Made by a program: the position numbers and the translations under genes. Under the pieces are notes generated by a model. The model did no database searches. It worked only from the letters and a program-made list of their open reading frames with translations, and was not told the origin of the DNA. A stretch of 64,000 nt of DNA from Candidatus Peregrinibacteria bacterium (GTDB taxonomy: Bacteria > Patescibacteriota > Gracilibacteria > UBA1369 > LOWO2-01-FULL-3): the NCBI GenBank assembly GCA_018654255.1, contig JABILX010000003.1, positions 77,030 to 141,029 on the forward strand, written 5' to 3'. Of this stretch, positions 31,695 to 40,084 are shown piece by piece (within the stretch, counting starts at the first letter, position 1; the number at the start of each line of letters is the position of its first letter).

Positions 31695-32258
31695 ATGACA
31701 CCAAAAGACGCGAAAAAAAGTGAAGTGTCGCCTGAGGCCCCAGCCGAAGACGTCAAAAAAGAAGTGAAAAAGCCTAAAAAGACTTTAGCTAGAGCAGATA
31801 GACCATTAGAAGTTAAAGAGGACAAACCATCGAAAAAGGCTAAACAAAGTCAAGAATACAAACTCCCTTCAGGGAAATATTATTACGCAAACGGTAAAAG
31901 AAAAACTTCCGTAGCAAGAGTTCGCCTATACAAAGGAGACGGATCAATCTTCATCAATGAAGAACCAATCAATAAATTCTGCCAAACAAAAGTACAAGTA
32001 GAACTAATTGGATTCCCTCTTCAATTAACAGGTACAGCAGGAAAGTTCAATATCACAGCAAAAGTAACCGGAGGAGGCCCAAACTCACAGGCAGAAGCTG
32101 TACGACACGGTATTGCTAAAGCTCTTGAAGTATTCGACGAAACACTCCGCCCTACTCTAAAACACGCAGGCCTTCTCACAAGAGACCCACGATCAAAAGA
32201 AAGAAAGAAATACGGTCTCAAGAAAGCACGTCGTGGACCACAGTTCTCGAAACGTTAG
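31695..32258 (+). CDS. rpsI: 30S ribosomal protein S9 with low-complexity N-terminal extension
   Basis: YYANGKRKTSVARVRLYKGDGSIFINEEP..KKARRGPQFSKR; about 50 aa Lys/Pro/Glu extension. Confidence 0.96.
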   Translation: MTPKDAKKSEVSPEAPAEDVKKEVKKPKKTLARADRPLEVKEDKPSKKAKQSQEYKLPSGKYYYANGKRKTSVARVRLYKGDGSIFINEEPINKFCQTKVQVELIGFPLQLTGTAGKFNITAKVTGGGPNSQAEAVRHGIAKALEVFDETLRPTLKHAGLLTRDPRSKERKKYGLKKARRGPQFSKR

Positions 32259-32270
32259 AGGGAAATCGAT

Positions 32271-32429
32271 TTACAAAGCATCAATCATTTTTTCCAGCTT
32301 CTCGACTTCACCCTTATCCTTTTCTTCACCAACAGAAATATCAACCATCTTGAGAATCTTTTTCATGGCTGCAATATCAGATTGCACCTCAGCAACCTGT
32401 AAAACCAGATTTTCAACTTCCTTCTTCAT
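32271..32429 (-). CDS. 52-aa small coiled-coil protein, absent from ORF track
   Basis: MKKEVENLVLQVAEVQSDIAAMKKILKMVDISVGEEKDKGEVEKLEKMIDAL*; starts 2 nt after the stop of the upstream LRV-like gene. Confidence 0.6.
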   Translation of the reverse strand: MKKEVENLVLQVAEVQSDIAAMKKILKMVDISVGEEKDKGEVEKLEKMIDAL

Positions 32430-32431
32430 TA

Positions 32432-33805
32432 CTACACACCTTTATAAACTATAGCTGGATTTTCAATAGCGGCTTGTGCAACCAAAACGTTTTCGTCCTT
32501 AGCAAGTTCTGACAAGACTACTCTTGGTGTTTGATGATTTTCGGCAACGGCTCTTCTTACTTTATAAGACTCATGACTAGCTAGCTTTCTAAGAGTTGAC
32601 TTAGGTGTATTATCATTATAAGCAACACTCATTAGAACATTTTTAGATTTGTCTTTCGAAGCTACATCAGCCAATCGAGAAGGCGAATTCAATCTCGCCA
32701 CAACCATAGCCCTAACATCATCAGCCTTGTCACTTAACAAATGATTTGAAACGAAAATAGAGTCCAAATGATAATTTCTCGCTAAATTAAATCTCACTTT
32801 CTTAGAAGAATCTTTTACTAATTTTTTTGCAACAGGTTTTGTAATCTGGTGATTTGATGCCACAGAAGCTCTAACTAATTCAGACTTATCCCCAGCAAGT
32901 AAAAGCAATAGGTTTTCTGGAGTAGAGTTCATTGAAGCAATGATTCTCCTAACCTGTTCATCCTCACTATGTGCATTTTCAAATAGAAAATCCGGATCAA
33001 CACGTCCTCCTTCATCTTGCAATTGATCATCAACGTCATCCATAAATTTCTGAGCCTCTCTAGACAACTTACGTCTTTCCATAGCCTTCACAAAGTTTTT
33101 ATTTTCCTCCAAAGCATTAAGAACCATAAGATCCTTTTCTTTATCATACATAGTAACAAGAATTTTCTCTCTAGTCTCAGGAGATTTAGCAACAGCAGTT
33201 CTAACCTCAGCATCTTTATCCTCAGAAAGAAGTACTTGAGCATCATAAGCATATCTAAACTCTTTGTTTGAGGCAATAGCACACCTCACACTCGCACTCT
33301 TATCTTTTGCAAGCATCTTGAGAAGCTTTTCAGATATAGAAAAATTCTCCGCAACATTTTTCCTAACAGCATCTTTCTTATCCATCGCTAACTTCTCCAA
33401 CGTTACTTGGGCAGTATGTGGATTTTTTGCTACAGCAGCCCTCAGTCTCCAATCAGGACTATCTGAAAGCGCATAAAAATATTCTTGAGAAAGCTTGACT
33501 TTTGAAACCTTATCGTAGACCTCTTTTACAAAGTCATCTCTAACCTTTCCCAAAGATTTCACCATTTCCTTGAGCTCTTTCTTGGCTTCCTTCGGAGATC
33601 CAAATAACTTTTTCAGTAATTCAGGTCCCTGCTTCGGAGATCCAAATAACTTTTTCAGTAATTCAGGTCCCTGCTTCGGAGTCTTAGCTGACTTGCTTGG
33701 AGCTTTATTTGCAGAAAAAGGTCCTCCTCTAGGAGAAACTTGCATCCCAAAGACAAGCCTTTGTGGAACGACTAGGTCCACATTGAAATCATTTTGTTTT
33801 TCCAT
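32432..33805 (-). CDS. Leucine-rich-repeat-variant / HEAT-like repeat protein
   Basis: Many repeats of the form LxxLAxDKxxxVRxAVAxNxxTP; tandem KQGPELLKKLFGSP near N-terminus. Confidence 0.75.
   Translation of the reverse strand: MEKQNDFNVDLVVPQRLVFGMQVSPRGGPFSANKAPSKSAKTPKQGPELLKKLFGSPKQGPELLKKLFGSPKEAKKELKEMVKSLGKVRDDFVKEVYDKVSKVKLSQEYFYALSDSPDWRLRAAVAKNPHTAQVTLEKLAMDKKDAVRKNVAENFSISEKLLKMLAKDKSASVRCAIASNKEFRYAYDAQVLLSEDKDAEVRTAVAKSPETREKILVTMYDKEKDLMVLNALEENKNFVKAMERRKLSREAQKFMDDVDDQLQDEGGRVDPDFLFENAHSEDEQVRRIIASMNSTPENLLLLLAGDKSELVRASVASNHQITKPVAKKLVKDSSKKVRFNLARNYHLDSIFVSNHLLSDKADDVRAMVVARLNSPSRLADVASKDKSKNVLMSVAYNDNTPKSTLRKLASHESYKVRRAVAENHQTPRVVLSELAKDENVLVAQAAIENPAIVYKGV
33591..33674 (-). 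repeat. Perfect 2 x 42-bp tandem repeat inside the LRV-like gene
   Basis: TTCGGAGATCCAAATAACTTTTTCAGTAATTCAGGTCCCTGC at 33591-33632 and 33633-33674. Confidence 0.95.
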
Positions 33806-33844
33806 TTTTAATTTTGTTATGGATTTATTTTTATTTTATATTAA

Positions 33845-33873
33845 ACTATACCACACCCAGGAAGGCTAGTCAA
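33845..33873 (-). promoter_or_regulatory. Sigma70-type promoter for the LRV-like gene
   Basis: Minus strand TTGACT, 17 nt, TATAGT. Confidence 0.7.
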
Positions 33874-33895
33874 CCTCCTCCACTAAAAAAACTCG

Positions 33896-34273
33896 TTACG
33901 CAACCGTCACATCAAACCCTCCCTTTTTCGGAAAGCGCCTTAAGGCTTCCGAGAAGTTTTTTGGATCTGACATATCTAAATCAGAAGCTTTTGCAGCCGC
34001 CATGTCAATCCCTGTAGAAGCAGTCTCTTTGATAAAAATTCGCGTCCTAGTCTGAACACCACAAGGAGTATAATCCTCTCTACGAAGACTAGCTCCCTCA
34101 CCAGCACCCCCTACAACCCAATCATCAGTATCAAAATGTATTAGACACTTCGAAGTAGTTCTAGGTCCCACCATTCCATAAGCTCTAAGATTCCTTCGAA
34201 CCACCTCAATAACAGTTCCTGGATCCACCTCAAACATTTCATCCAAACTAAAACAAGCTTCTTCGAATTTCAT
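33896..34273 (-). CDS. Unknown ~125-aa protein, family A member 1
   Basis: Shares EAC-x-L-x-E-xn-DP-x-TVI-xx-VR-xx-L-xn-FDxDDWVV-xn-GEG pattern with 36916-37194. Confidence 0.6.
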   Translation of the reverse strand: MKFEEACFSLDEMFEVDPGTVIEVVRRNLRAYGMVGPRTTSKCLIHFDTDDWVVGGAGEGASLRREDYTPCGVQTRTRIFIKETASTGIDMAAAKASDLDMSDPKNFSEALRRFPKKGGFDVTVA

Positions 34274-34286
34274 CTAAAGATAAGGT

Positions 34287-34544
34287 TTATAATCTAGTTG
34301 TCTGTTCAGGACCTGGTTTTTTAGAAGACTCCCAGCTATAACCATCTGGCATCATGCTTTTTTCATGAAGACCACGAGGCGTCTCAACCATATCGTCATC
34401 CCCTCCAACAACTTCAACAAGTTCAGCATAAACTTCTGCCGCAACTGGACCAACCGAACCAACAGCACCTCCAACCTCTTCTAAATCAAATTCTTCCAGA
34501 TCACCATCTGCAACTCCCCCTTCTCGTCGTTCTGTACCACTCAT
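34287..34544 (-). CDS. Small acidic protein, unknown
   Basis: Own promoter (34572-34600) and intact ORF. Confidence 0.5.
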   Translation of the reverse strand: MSGTERREGGVADGDLEEFDLEEVGGAVGSVGPVAAEVYAELVEVVGGDDDMVETPRGLHEKSMMPDGYSWESSKKPGPEQTTRL

Positions 34545-34571
34545 AATTAAATTTGTTAAATTTTGGAGCTG

Positions 34572-34600
34572 ATTCTAGCAATACAAAACACTCTTGTCAA
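34572..34600 (-). promoter_or_regulatory. Sigma70-type promoter for 34287-34544
   Basis: Minus strand TTGACA, 17 nt, TAGAAT. Confidence 0.7.
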
Positions 34601-34668
34601 CCTGTAAACACCCAAGTTTACAAATGGAAGCTATAAGAGAAAAAATGTAAACTCCTGCCCTCCCAGCC

Positions 34669-34697
34669 TTGACGAAAAGTATATTGTATGAGATAAT
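34669..34697 (+). promoter_or_regulatory. Sigma70-type promoter overlapping the ORF-track TTG start
   Basis: TTGACG (34669-34674), 17 nt, GATAAT (34692-34697). Confidence 0.6.
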
Positions 34698-34728
34698 AAG
34701 ACCTATAGAAATTTTAACAAAAGCATAT

Positions 34729-35157
34729 ATGCTCGATCAACCATCAGAAAATAGTCAAACTCTGGACGAATTGAACACCGCCCACCCAGTAGACAAGATC
34801 CTCGGACAATGGAAGGAAACCTTCACCCAACCACTTACAAATTTTCAATTGGCAAGTTTTTTTAGAAATTCAGTCACAGGAAGCTCTAGAGCAGAAGTAG
34901 TATTAGGACTACTCACAGTAGAAGCTGCAAAAACCGGAAGATGGAACAAGATAGAACTTACTCCAGAAACAAACGTAGAAACTTTGGACCAACTAAGAGA
35001 AAGTACAGATCAAGGGTTAGTTAAAGCAGAACAGGAAGGTCACATAGAATTAGCATTGGAAAACGGAAAATGCCATATAACACCAAAAGGACCTTTTGTA
35101 CTAGACCTGATTCAGCGAATAGAGAGATACGACAACAACAGTAGACAAGCCTCTTAA
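34729..35157 (+). CDS. Unknown protein, possible winged-helix
   Basis: ORF from ATG 34729 (MLDQPSENSQTLDELN); upstream TTG start lies in a -35 box. Fold call is weak. Confidence 0.55.
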   Translation: MLDQPSENSQTLDELNTAHPVDKILGQWKETFTQPLTNFQLASFFRNSVTGSSRAEVVLGLLTVEAAKTGRWNKIELTPETNVETLDQLRESTDQGLVKAEQEGHIELALENGKCHITPKGPFVLDLIQRIERYDNNSRQAS

Positions 35158-35205
35158 ATAAGTTCCCAAACTATAGTACAATCCATCATGGATTAATTTT
35201 TAGTC

Positions 35206-36138
35206 ATGTCATTCATTAAAGACTTTAAAAAACTGTACTGGGCCACTCCTCAAGTCCAAAACTGGACCCGTCAAAGTGAAAACTGCGACTACGGAGACAT
35301 CATTGTCGTATCAAAAAATTCATTCCTCTGTTTCAACAGCTCAAACCTGGAAAACTGCTATTATTGCTACTCATCTCGCAAAAACGAAGACTGCGGAGAC
35401 TGCCTATTCATCGAAAAGTGCAACCTCTGCTACGAATGCGTGGACTGCACACGTTGTTTCAACTCAAACTACCTGCAAAACTGCGAAAATTGCAGCGATT
35501 GCTCTCATTGCTACGACTGCAAATCCCTCGATAATTGCTTCGGATGCGTCGGCACATACCACAAACAATACTCAATCTTCAATAAACACTATAAACGCAA
35601 CGAATACCTGAAAAAGCTCAAAGAAATTCAAGCCTGGCCTCAAAAACGCATAGCCGAAGAAGTCGAAAAACTTCGCCTCAAATGGCCCCACATATACATG
35701 CATCAAGTCCACACTACGAACTGCCAAGGCGATTACGTAAATCACAGCAAAAACTGCTACTGGACCTTCGATTCATTCGAGTGCGAAGACTGCCTCTATA
35801 TCACAGAAGCATGCCTAGAAAGAGGGTGCAAGGACTCCGTGGACTGCGGCCCAATCGTAAATACCCTCGAACAATGCTACGACTGCTGTTTCTGCGGATA
35901 TCTCCACGAATGCAGCCACATCTACTGGGCCGATTGGATCTCAGACTGCCACTGGTGCACAAACATCTGGGACTGCAAAAACTGTTTCGGCTGCGATTAC
36001 TTAAAAAACAAGGAATACCACATTCTGAACAAACCCTACTCAAAAGAAGAGTACGCCCGCCGCATCAAAGACCACAAAAAAGAACTTCTCGAAGCCGGAA
36101 TTCAAGACTTCTATGGGTTGGTACACGGGGAACCTTAA
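35206..36138 (+). CDS. Cys-rich solenoid-like protein P1 (no zinc ribbon)
   Basis: About 35 Cys in 310 aa; two modules each ending FGCxxLxxKxYxIxNKxYxxxEY. Confidence 0.85.
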   Translation: MSFIKDFKKLYWATPQVQNWTRQSENCDYGDIIVVSKNSFLCFNSSNLENCYYCYSSRKNEDCGDCLFIEKCNLCYECVDCTRCFNSNYLQNCENCSDCSHCYDCKSLDNCFGCVGTYHKQYSIFNKHYKRNEYLKKLKEIQAWPQKRIAEEVEKLRLKWPHIYMHQVHTTNCQGDYVNHSKNCYWTFDSFECEDCLYITEACLERGCKDSVDCGPIVNTLEQCYDCCFCGYLHECSHIYWADWISDCHWCTNIWDCKNCFGCDYLKNKEYHILNKPYSKEEYARRIKDHKKELLEAGIQDFYGLVHGEP

Positions 36139-36141
36139 GTC

Positions 36142-36786
36142 CTAGCCATCCTCTCTATCAAGAACTGAGCCTGAATCAGTAGCTACCTTCTCACCCTCCC
36201 TAGAAGCAACTGGGAATAAACCCCTAGCCTCGTCAAGAAGAGGAGCCAATCTGCCTTTAAGAGCCTCCACATCAACAACAGAAGCACTACCTTTTCCTAA
36301 AAGACCAGCAACCTCCCCAACAATAGAAGACTGTATCTCTTGAATTTTAGCAAAAGCGTCTGCTCTCTCTCTCAATTCCTTCAATTTCGCCGGAACACCA
36401 TTAGTCATAGCCTTATATTCACCAAGAGTCTGTCCAACCATTCCTAAAGCACTCCTAACACATCCGAGAGCAAACTTTAACCCAGCCTCTTCATCGCCAC
36501 AAATCCCTTGAAGCGCTATCGAAGAAAGAGTCTGAGTCAAACGACTCACCTCCCCAACAAAAACATCAACAACAGCCTGAGCTTGATCACCATATTGGGA
36601 AACCTCTCCAGCCAATCTCTCAGAAAGACGCCTTTCCAAAGCAAGAGAATCAGAAGACCACCCTTGGTCAACATACAAAACACCTATTGCCGTCCTAAAC
36701 TCACGCTCATCAAAAACCTTTTTCTCAACACCTCCATCAAGAGAACCCCCTGCATCTGGCCCATCAGACATTCCATTATCAGCCAT
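36142..36786 (-). CDS. Unknown helical protein
   Basis: ATG at 36786 (MADNGMSDGPDAGG) preceded by AT-rich leader; upstream part of the track ORF looks non-coding. Confidence 0.55.
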   Translation of the reverse strand: MADNGMSDGPDAGGSLDGGVEKKVFDEREFRTAIGVLYVDQGWSSDSLALERRLSERLAGEVSQYGDQAQAVVDVFVGEVSRLTQTLSSIALQGICGDEEAGLKFALGCVRSALGMVGQTLGEYKAMTNGVPAKLKELRERADAFAKIQEIQSSIVGEVAGLLGKGSASVVDVEALKGRLAPLLDEARGLFPVASREGEKVATDSGSVLDREDG

Positions 36787-36915
36787 TTTTATTTGGTTAT
36801 AAAACTTAGGAGAAATAAATACCACACCAAACCTTTCCAAACAAGCGCAAAACCTTGCCTCAAGCCATATTATATTGCAAACTCCTAAACGTGAAGACAC
36901 TGTAGCAAGAGATTA

Positions 36916-37194
36916 CTACCCAGCTCGATGAACCACCACATCTAAAACCCTTTCAACGTCTCTCTTAACAGAAAGTCGAGCAGGCCTCAAAGACGCTCCA
37001 TTAAGATCATTGGTAACCCTGTTTAACTTATAAATTCCTTCTCCATCCCCTTCTTCAACAACCCAATCATCAAATTCATACTCATCACCACCACGACGAG
37101 CCCTTTCCAATTCAACCCTAACCGCTAAAATAACGGTCAAAGGATCCATTCCCAAATTTTCTCCTAATTGATTACAAGCTGCTTCTAATCGCAT
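36916..37194 (-). CDS. Unknown ~92-aa protein, family A member 2
   Basis: RLEAACNQLGENLGMDPLTVILAVRVELERA..YEFDDWVVEEGDGEG resembles 33896-34273. Confidence 0.6.
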   Translation of the reverse strand: MRLEAACNQLGENLGMDPLTVILAVRVELERARRGGDEYEFDDWVVEEGDGEGIYKLNRVTNDLNGASLRPARLSVKRDVERVLDVVVHRAG

Positions 37195-37267
37195 AAATAT
37201 TAAAGTTAAAAATTGTGTTGGCACCGATTATATTGTAAAATTACAATCTGTAAAGCCCCCAATCAAA

Positions 37268-38884
37268 ATGCCACAAGACAAAACCTGTAAAACCTGCTCC
37301 CAATCATTCAGGATCGCCTCAGAGGACGAGCGCTTTTACAAACTCTTCGACGCACCCCACCCAACAAAATGTCCCCAATGCCGCATGATCCGCCGTCTCC
37401 TCGAACGAAATACCAGAACTCTATATACAAGAAAATGCGACGCAACAGGCCAAGAGATAATCTCTCAATACCACGAAGACCACCCATTCCCCGTCTATTT
37501 TTACGAATACTGGTGGAGTGACAAATGGGATGCAAAAAAATACGCCCAAGACATCGACTGGAACAAACCTTTCTTTCCACAATTTGACGAACTAAGAAAA
37601 CGCGTCCCCCACATGTCCGCACACGTTATTGGCCCAACCCTAATTAACAGCAGATACACAAATTGCACAGGATACATCAAAAATTGCTACCTAACCTTCG
37701 AAGCCGATCACAACGAAAACTGCTACTACTCAAATCGAATCTACCACTCCCTAACTTGCGCAGACTGTCTCAATATCTTCAAATGTGAACTCTGCTATGA
37801 ATGTATCGACTGCAGCAATTGCTACAACCTACGATACAGTAATGACTGTGAAAACTGCATCGACAGTTACTTCCTCAGCAACTGCAAATCGTGCAAAGAC
37901 TGCATAGGATGTATCAATCTACGTCACGCCCGATACCAAATCTTCAACGAACAATACACAGAAGAAGACTACAAAGCCAAACTCAAAAAATATGACCTCG
38001 AAACCCTCGAAGGCCGCGCCACTCTCGAGAAAGAAGCCACTGAATTTTTCGCCACGCACCCCCACCGAAACCTTCACGAAGAACTAAACGAAAATTCACT
38101 CGGAGACTATTTATATAATTCAAAAGACGCATACTATTGCTTCGACTGCCGAGACCTGGAAGACTGCCGCTACTGCTCCCGAGTCTCAATGGGCGTAAAA
38201 AACTCAATGGACTACACCGCTTGGGGATCGTCGTCAGAAATGATGTTCGAATGCGCTGCATGTGGTGACCAAAGCTACAATCTAAAATACTGCTCAACCT
38301 GCACAAGCAGCAACTCAGATCTAGAATATTGCCTTCAATGCACAGGCTGCAAAAACTGCTTCGGCTGCATAGGCTTAAACAGAGAAAAGTATTGCATCTT
38401 TAACAAACAATTCACCAAAGAAAAATACGAAGAAACCGTTACCCGCCTCAAAAAACACATGCACTCTACAAAAGAATACGGCGAATTCTTCCCTTCTGAA
38501 ATTTCTGCTTTTGGATACAATGAATCCCTCGCTCAAGAACTCTTTCCTCTCAAAAAAGAAGAAGCCCTCGCCAAAGGCTATCAATGGACAGAGCGCGAAA
38601 AACCAACCCACAACTCATCCAACAAAAAAAATCTCACCTGTACCTCTTGCGACCAAGACTTCCGCACAACAGAACCCGAACTCAAATTCTACAAACAACA
38701 AAACCTCCCTATACCAGAAAAATGCTTCAACTGTCGTCACGAAGAACGTGCAAACAAAAGAAACCCTAAATTCTTCTGGGATCGAAAATGTGACAAATGC
38801 AACACAGAAATCAAAACAACCTATCCACCCGAGACAAAACATCCAATTTACTGCTATGATTGTTACAAAAAAGAGATAAATTAA
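37268..38884 (+). CDS. Cys-rich solenoid-like protein P2 with N- and C-terminal zinc ribbons
   Basis: N-term CKTCSQSFRIASEDERFYKLFDAPHPTKCPQCR; C-term CTSCDQDFRTTEPELKFYKQQNLPIPEKCFNCR (zf-trcl-like); Cys-rich repeats between. Confidence 0.85.
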   Translation: MPQDKTCKTCSQSFRIASEDERFYKLFDAPHPTKCPQCRMIRRLLERNTRTLYTRKCDATGQEIISQYHEDHPFPVYFYEYWWSDKWDAKKYAQDIDWNKPFFPQFDELRKRVPHMSAHVIGPTLINSRYTNCTGYIKNCYLTFEADHNENCYYSNRIYHSLTCADCLNIFKCELCYECIDCSNCYNLRYSNDCENCIDSYFLSNCKSCKDCIGCINLRHARYQIFNEQYTEEDYKAKLKKYDLETLEGRATLEKEATEFFATHPHRNLHEELNENSLGDYLYNSKDAYYCFDCRDLEDCRYCSRVSMGVKNSMDYTAWGSSSEMMFECAACGDQSYNLKYCSTCTSSNSDLEYCLQCTGCKNCFGCIGLNREKYCIFNKQFTKEKYEETVTRLKKHMHSTKEYGEFFPSEISAFGYNESLAQELFPLKKEEALAKGYQWTEREKPTHNSSNKKNLTCTSCDQDFRTTEPELKFYKQQNLPIPEKCFNCRHEERANKRNPKFFWDRKCDKCNTEIKTTYPPETKHPIYCYDCYKKEIN

Positions 38885-38889
38885 ACACA

Positions 38890-39813
38890 ATGCCAACCCC
38901 AGACTTCCAAACCCAATACAAAACCTTAGTCCACGCTTCCCCGCACCTCTCAACACACATCTACCTGTGCACGAACTCTGATTACTCAGACCAACTCAAC
39001 GAATCCAAAAACGCATACATCTGTTTCAACGGATACGGACTTGAGGATTGCATGTACAATTTCGACTCACGCTGGAACAAGGACTGCGCCGATCTAAGCT
39101 ACACAAACAAATGCACCCTCTGCTACGAATGCGTCGACACCGAAGACAGCTACAACTGCAATAAACTCCAGGATTGCGAACACTGCAGAGATTGCTCATA
39201 CTGCTTTGATTGTTTTGGATGCTCAGACTGTTTCGGTTGCGTAGGACTACGAAAAGCCACTCACCACATCTTCAATAAATCAGTCGACAAAAAAGACTAC
39301 CCAGAAGCCCTCACAAAAGCAAAACGACTCACCGAACAACGAATCTATTCCGACCTCGAAAATCTCCGCCTCAAAAACCCACATGTCGCAATGCGAACAA
39401 GACGCTCAGAAAGCTGCTTCGGCAACTACATCTACGACAGTAAAAACGCCTATTACACCTTCAAGTCACACGAACTTCAAGACTGCATGTACATGTACGA
39501 TTCCCGCGGCATGAAAGACTCCGTTGACATCGGCATGCTCCACAAATCCACTCTTATGTACGAATGCATCGAAGCCACCGAAAACTACAACTGCAATTTC
39601 ATTTACTGGTGCGCCAACTGCAACGATTGCGAATACATCATGTACTGTTTCAACTGCGACTACTGCTTCGGCTGCTTCAACCTGAAACACAAACGCTTCC
39701 ATATCTTGAACGAACCGTATGAAGAAAAGGAATATTTTGCTAAAGTCAAAGAGATCAAAAAAGCACTACGAGAACAGAACAACTACAAAAATTTCTTACC
39801 GGATATAATCTAA
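38890..39813 (+). CDS. Cys-rich solenoid-like protein P3 (no zinc ribbon)
   Basis: ATG 38890 (MPTPDFQTQYKTLV); same two-module layout, FGCVGLRKATHHIFNK and FGCFNLKHKRFHILNE. Confidence 0.83.
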   Translation: MPTPDFQTQYKTLVHASPHLSTHIYLCTNSDYSDQLNESKNAYICFNGYGLEDCMYNFDSRWNKDCADLSYTNKCTLCYECVDTEDSYNCNKLQDCEHCRDCSYCFDCFGCSDCFGCVGLRKATHHIFNKSVDKKDYPEALTKAKRLTEQRIYSDLENLRLKNPHVAMRTRRSESCFGNYIYDSKNAYYTFKSHELQDCMYMYDSRGMKDSVDIGMLHKSTLMYECIEATENYNCNFIYWCANCNDCEYIMYCFNCDYCFGCFNLKHKRFHILNEPYEEKEYFAKVKEIKKALREQNNYKNFLPDII

Positions 39814-39820
39814 ATTAATC

Positions 39821-40084
39821 ATACCAACAATAACCCAACTCCAAAAAGAAATAGACGCCCTAAAAGAACGAAACCACCGAGTCGAAGAAGACAAAGCTTG
39901 GGAAACCAGTTGGACCAGACGCATCATCATACTCGGACTCACATATCTAGTAATTTTAGTCTTTTTCCTAATATCAAATCTACCAGATCCATATTTGAAT
40001 TCAATAGTACCAACAGCAGCATTCATACTTTCAACTTCAAGCTTACCCCTCTTCAAGAAAATTTGGGTAAAATTTAAAAAATGA
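39821..40084 (+). CDS. Small membrane protein ORF lacking ATG/GTG/TTG start
   Basis: ATA-initiated reading: (I/M)PTITQLQKEIDALKERNHRVEEDKAWETSWTRRIIILGLTYLVILVFFLISNLPDPYLNSIVPTAAFILSTSSLPLFKKIWVKFKK*; stop overlaps P4 start as ATGA. Confidence 0.5.
   Translation: MPTITQLQKEIDALKERNHRVEEDKAWETSWTRRIIILGLTYLVILVFFLISNLPDPYLNSIVPTAAFILSTSSLPLFKKIWVKFKK

Noticed and set aside
33017-33271. Alternative-frame ORFs within the LRV-like gene
   Set aside because: The repeat-rich minus-strand frame explains the region; the others are by-products of periodic composition.
63-33282. Many antisense ORFs of 60-150 aa in the track (for example 63-392, 6709-7161, 9187-9570, 13591-13929)
   Set aside because: They lie opposite strongly conserved genes, with low-complexity Ser/Phe/Leu-rich translations typical of shadow ORFs in AT-rich coding DNA.
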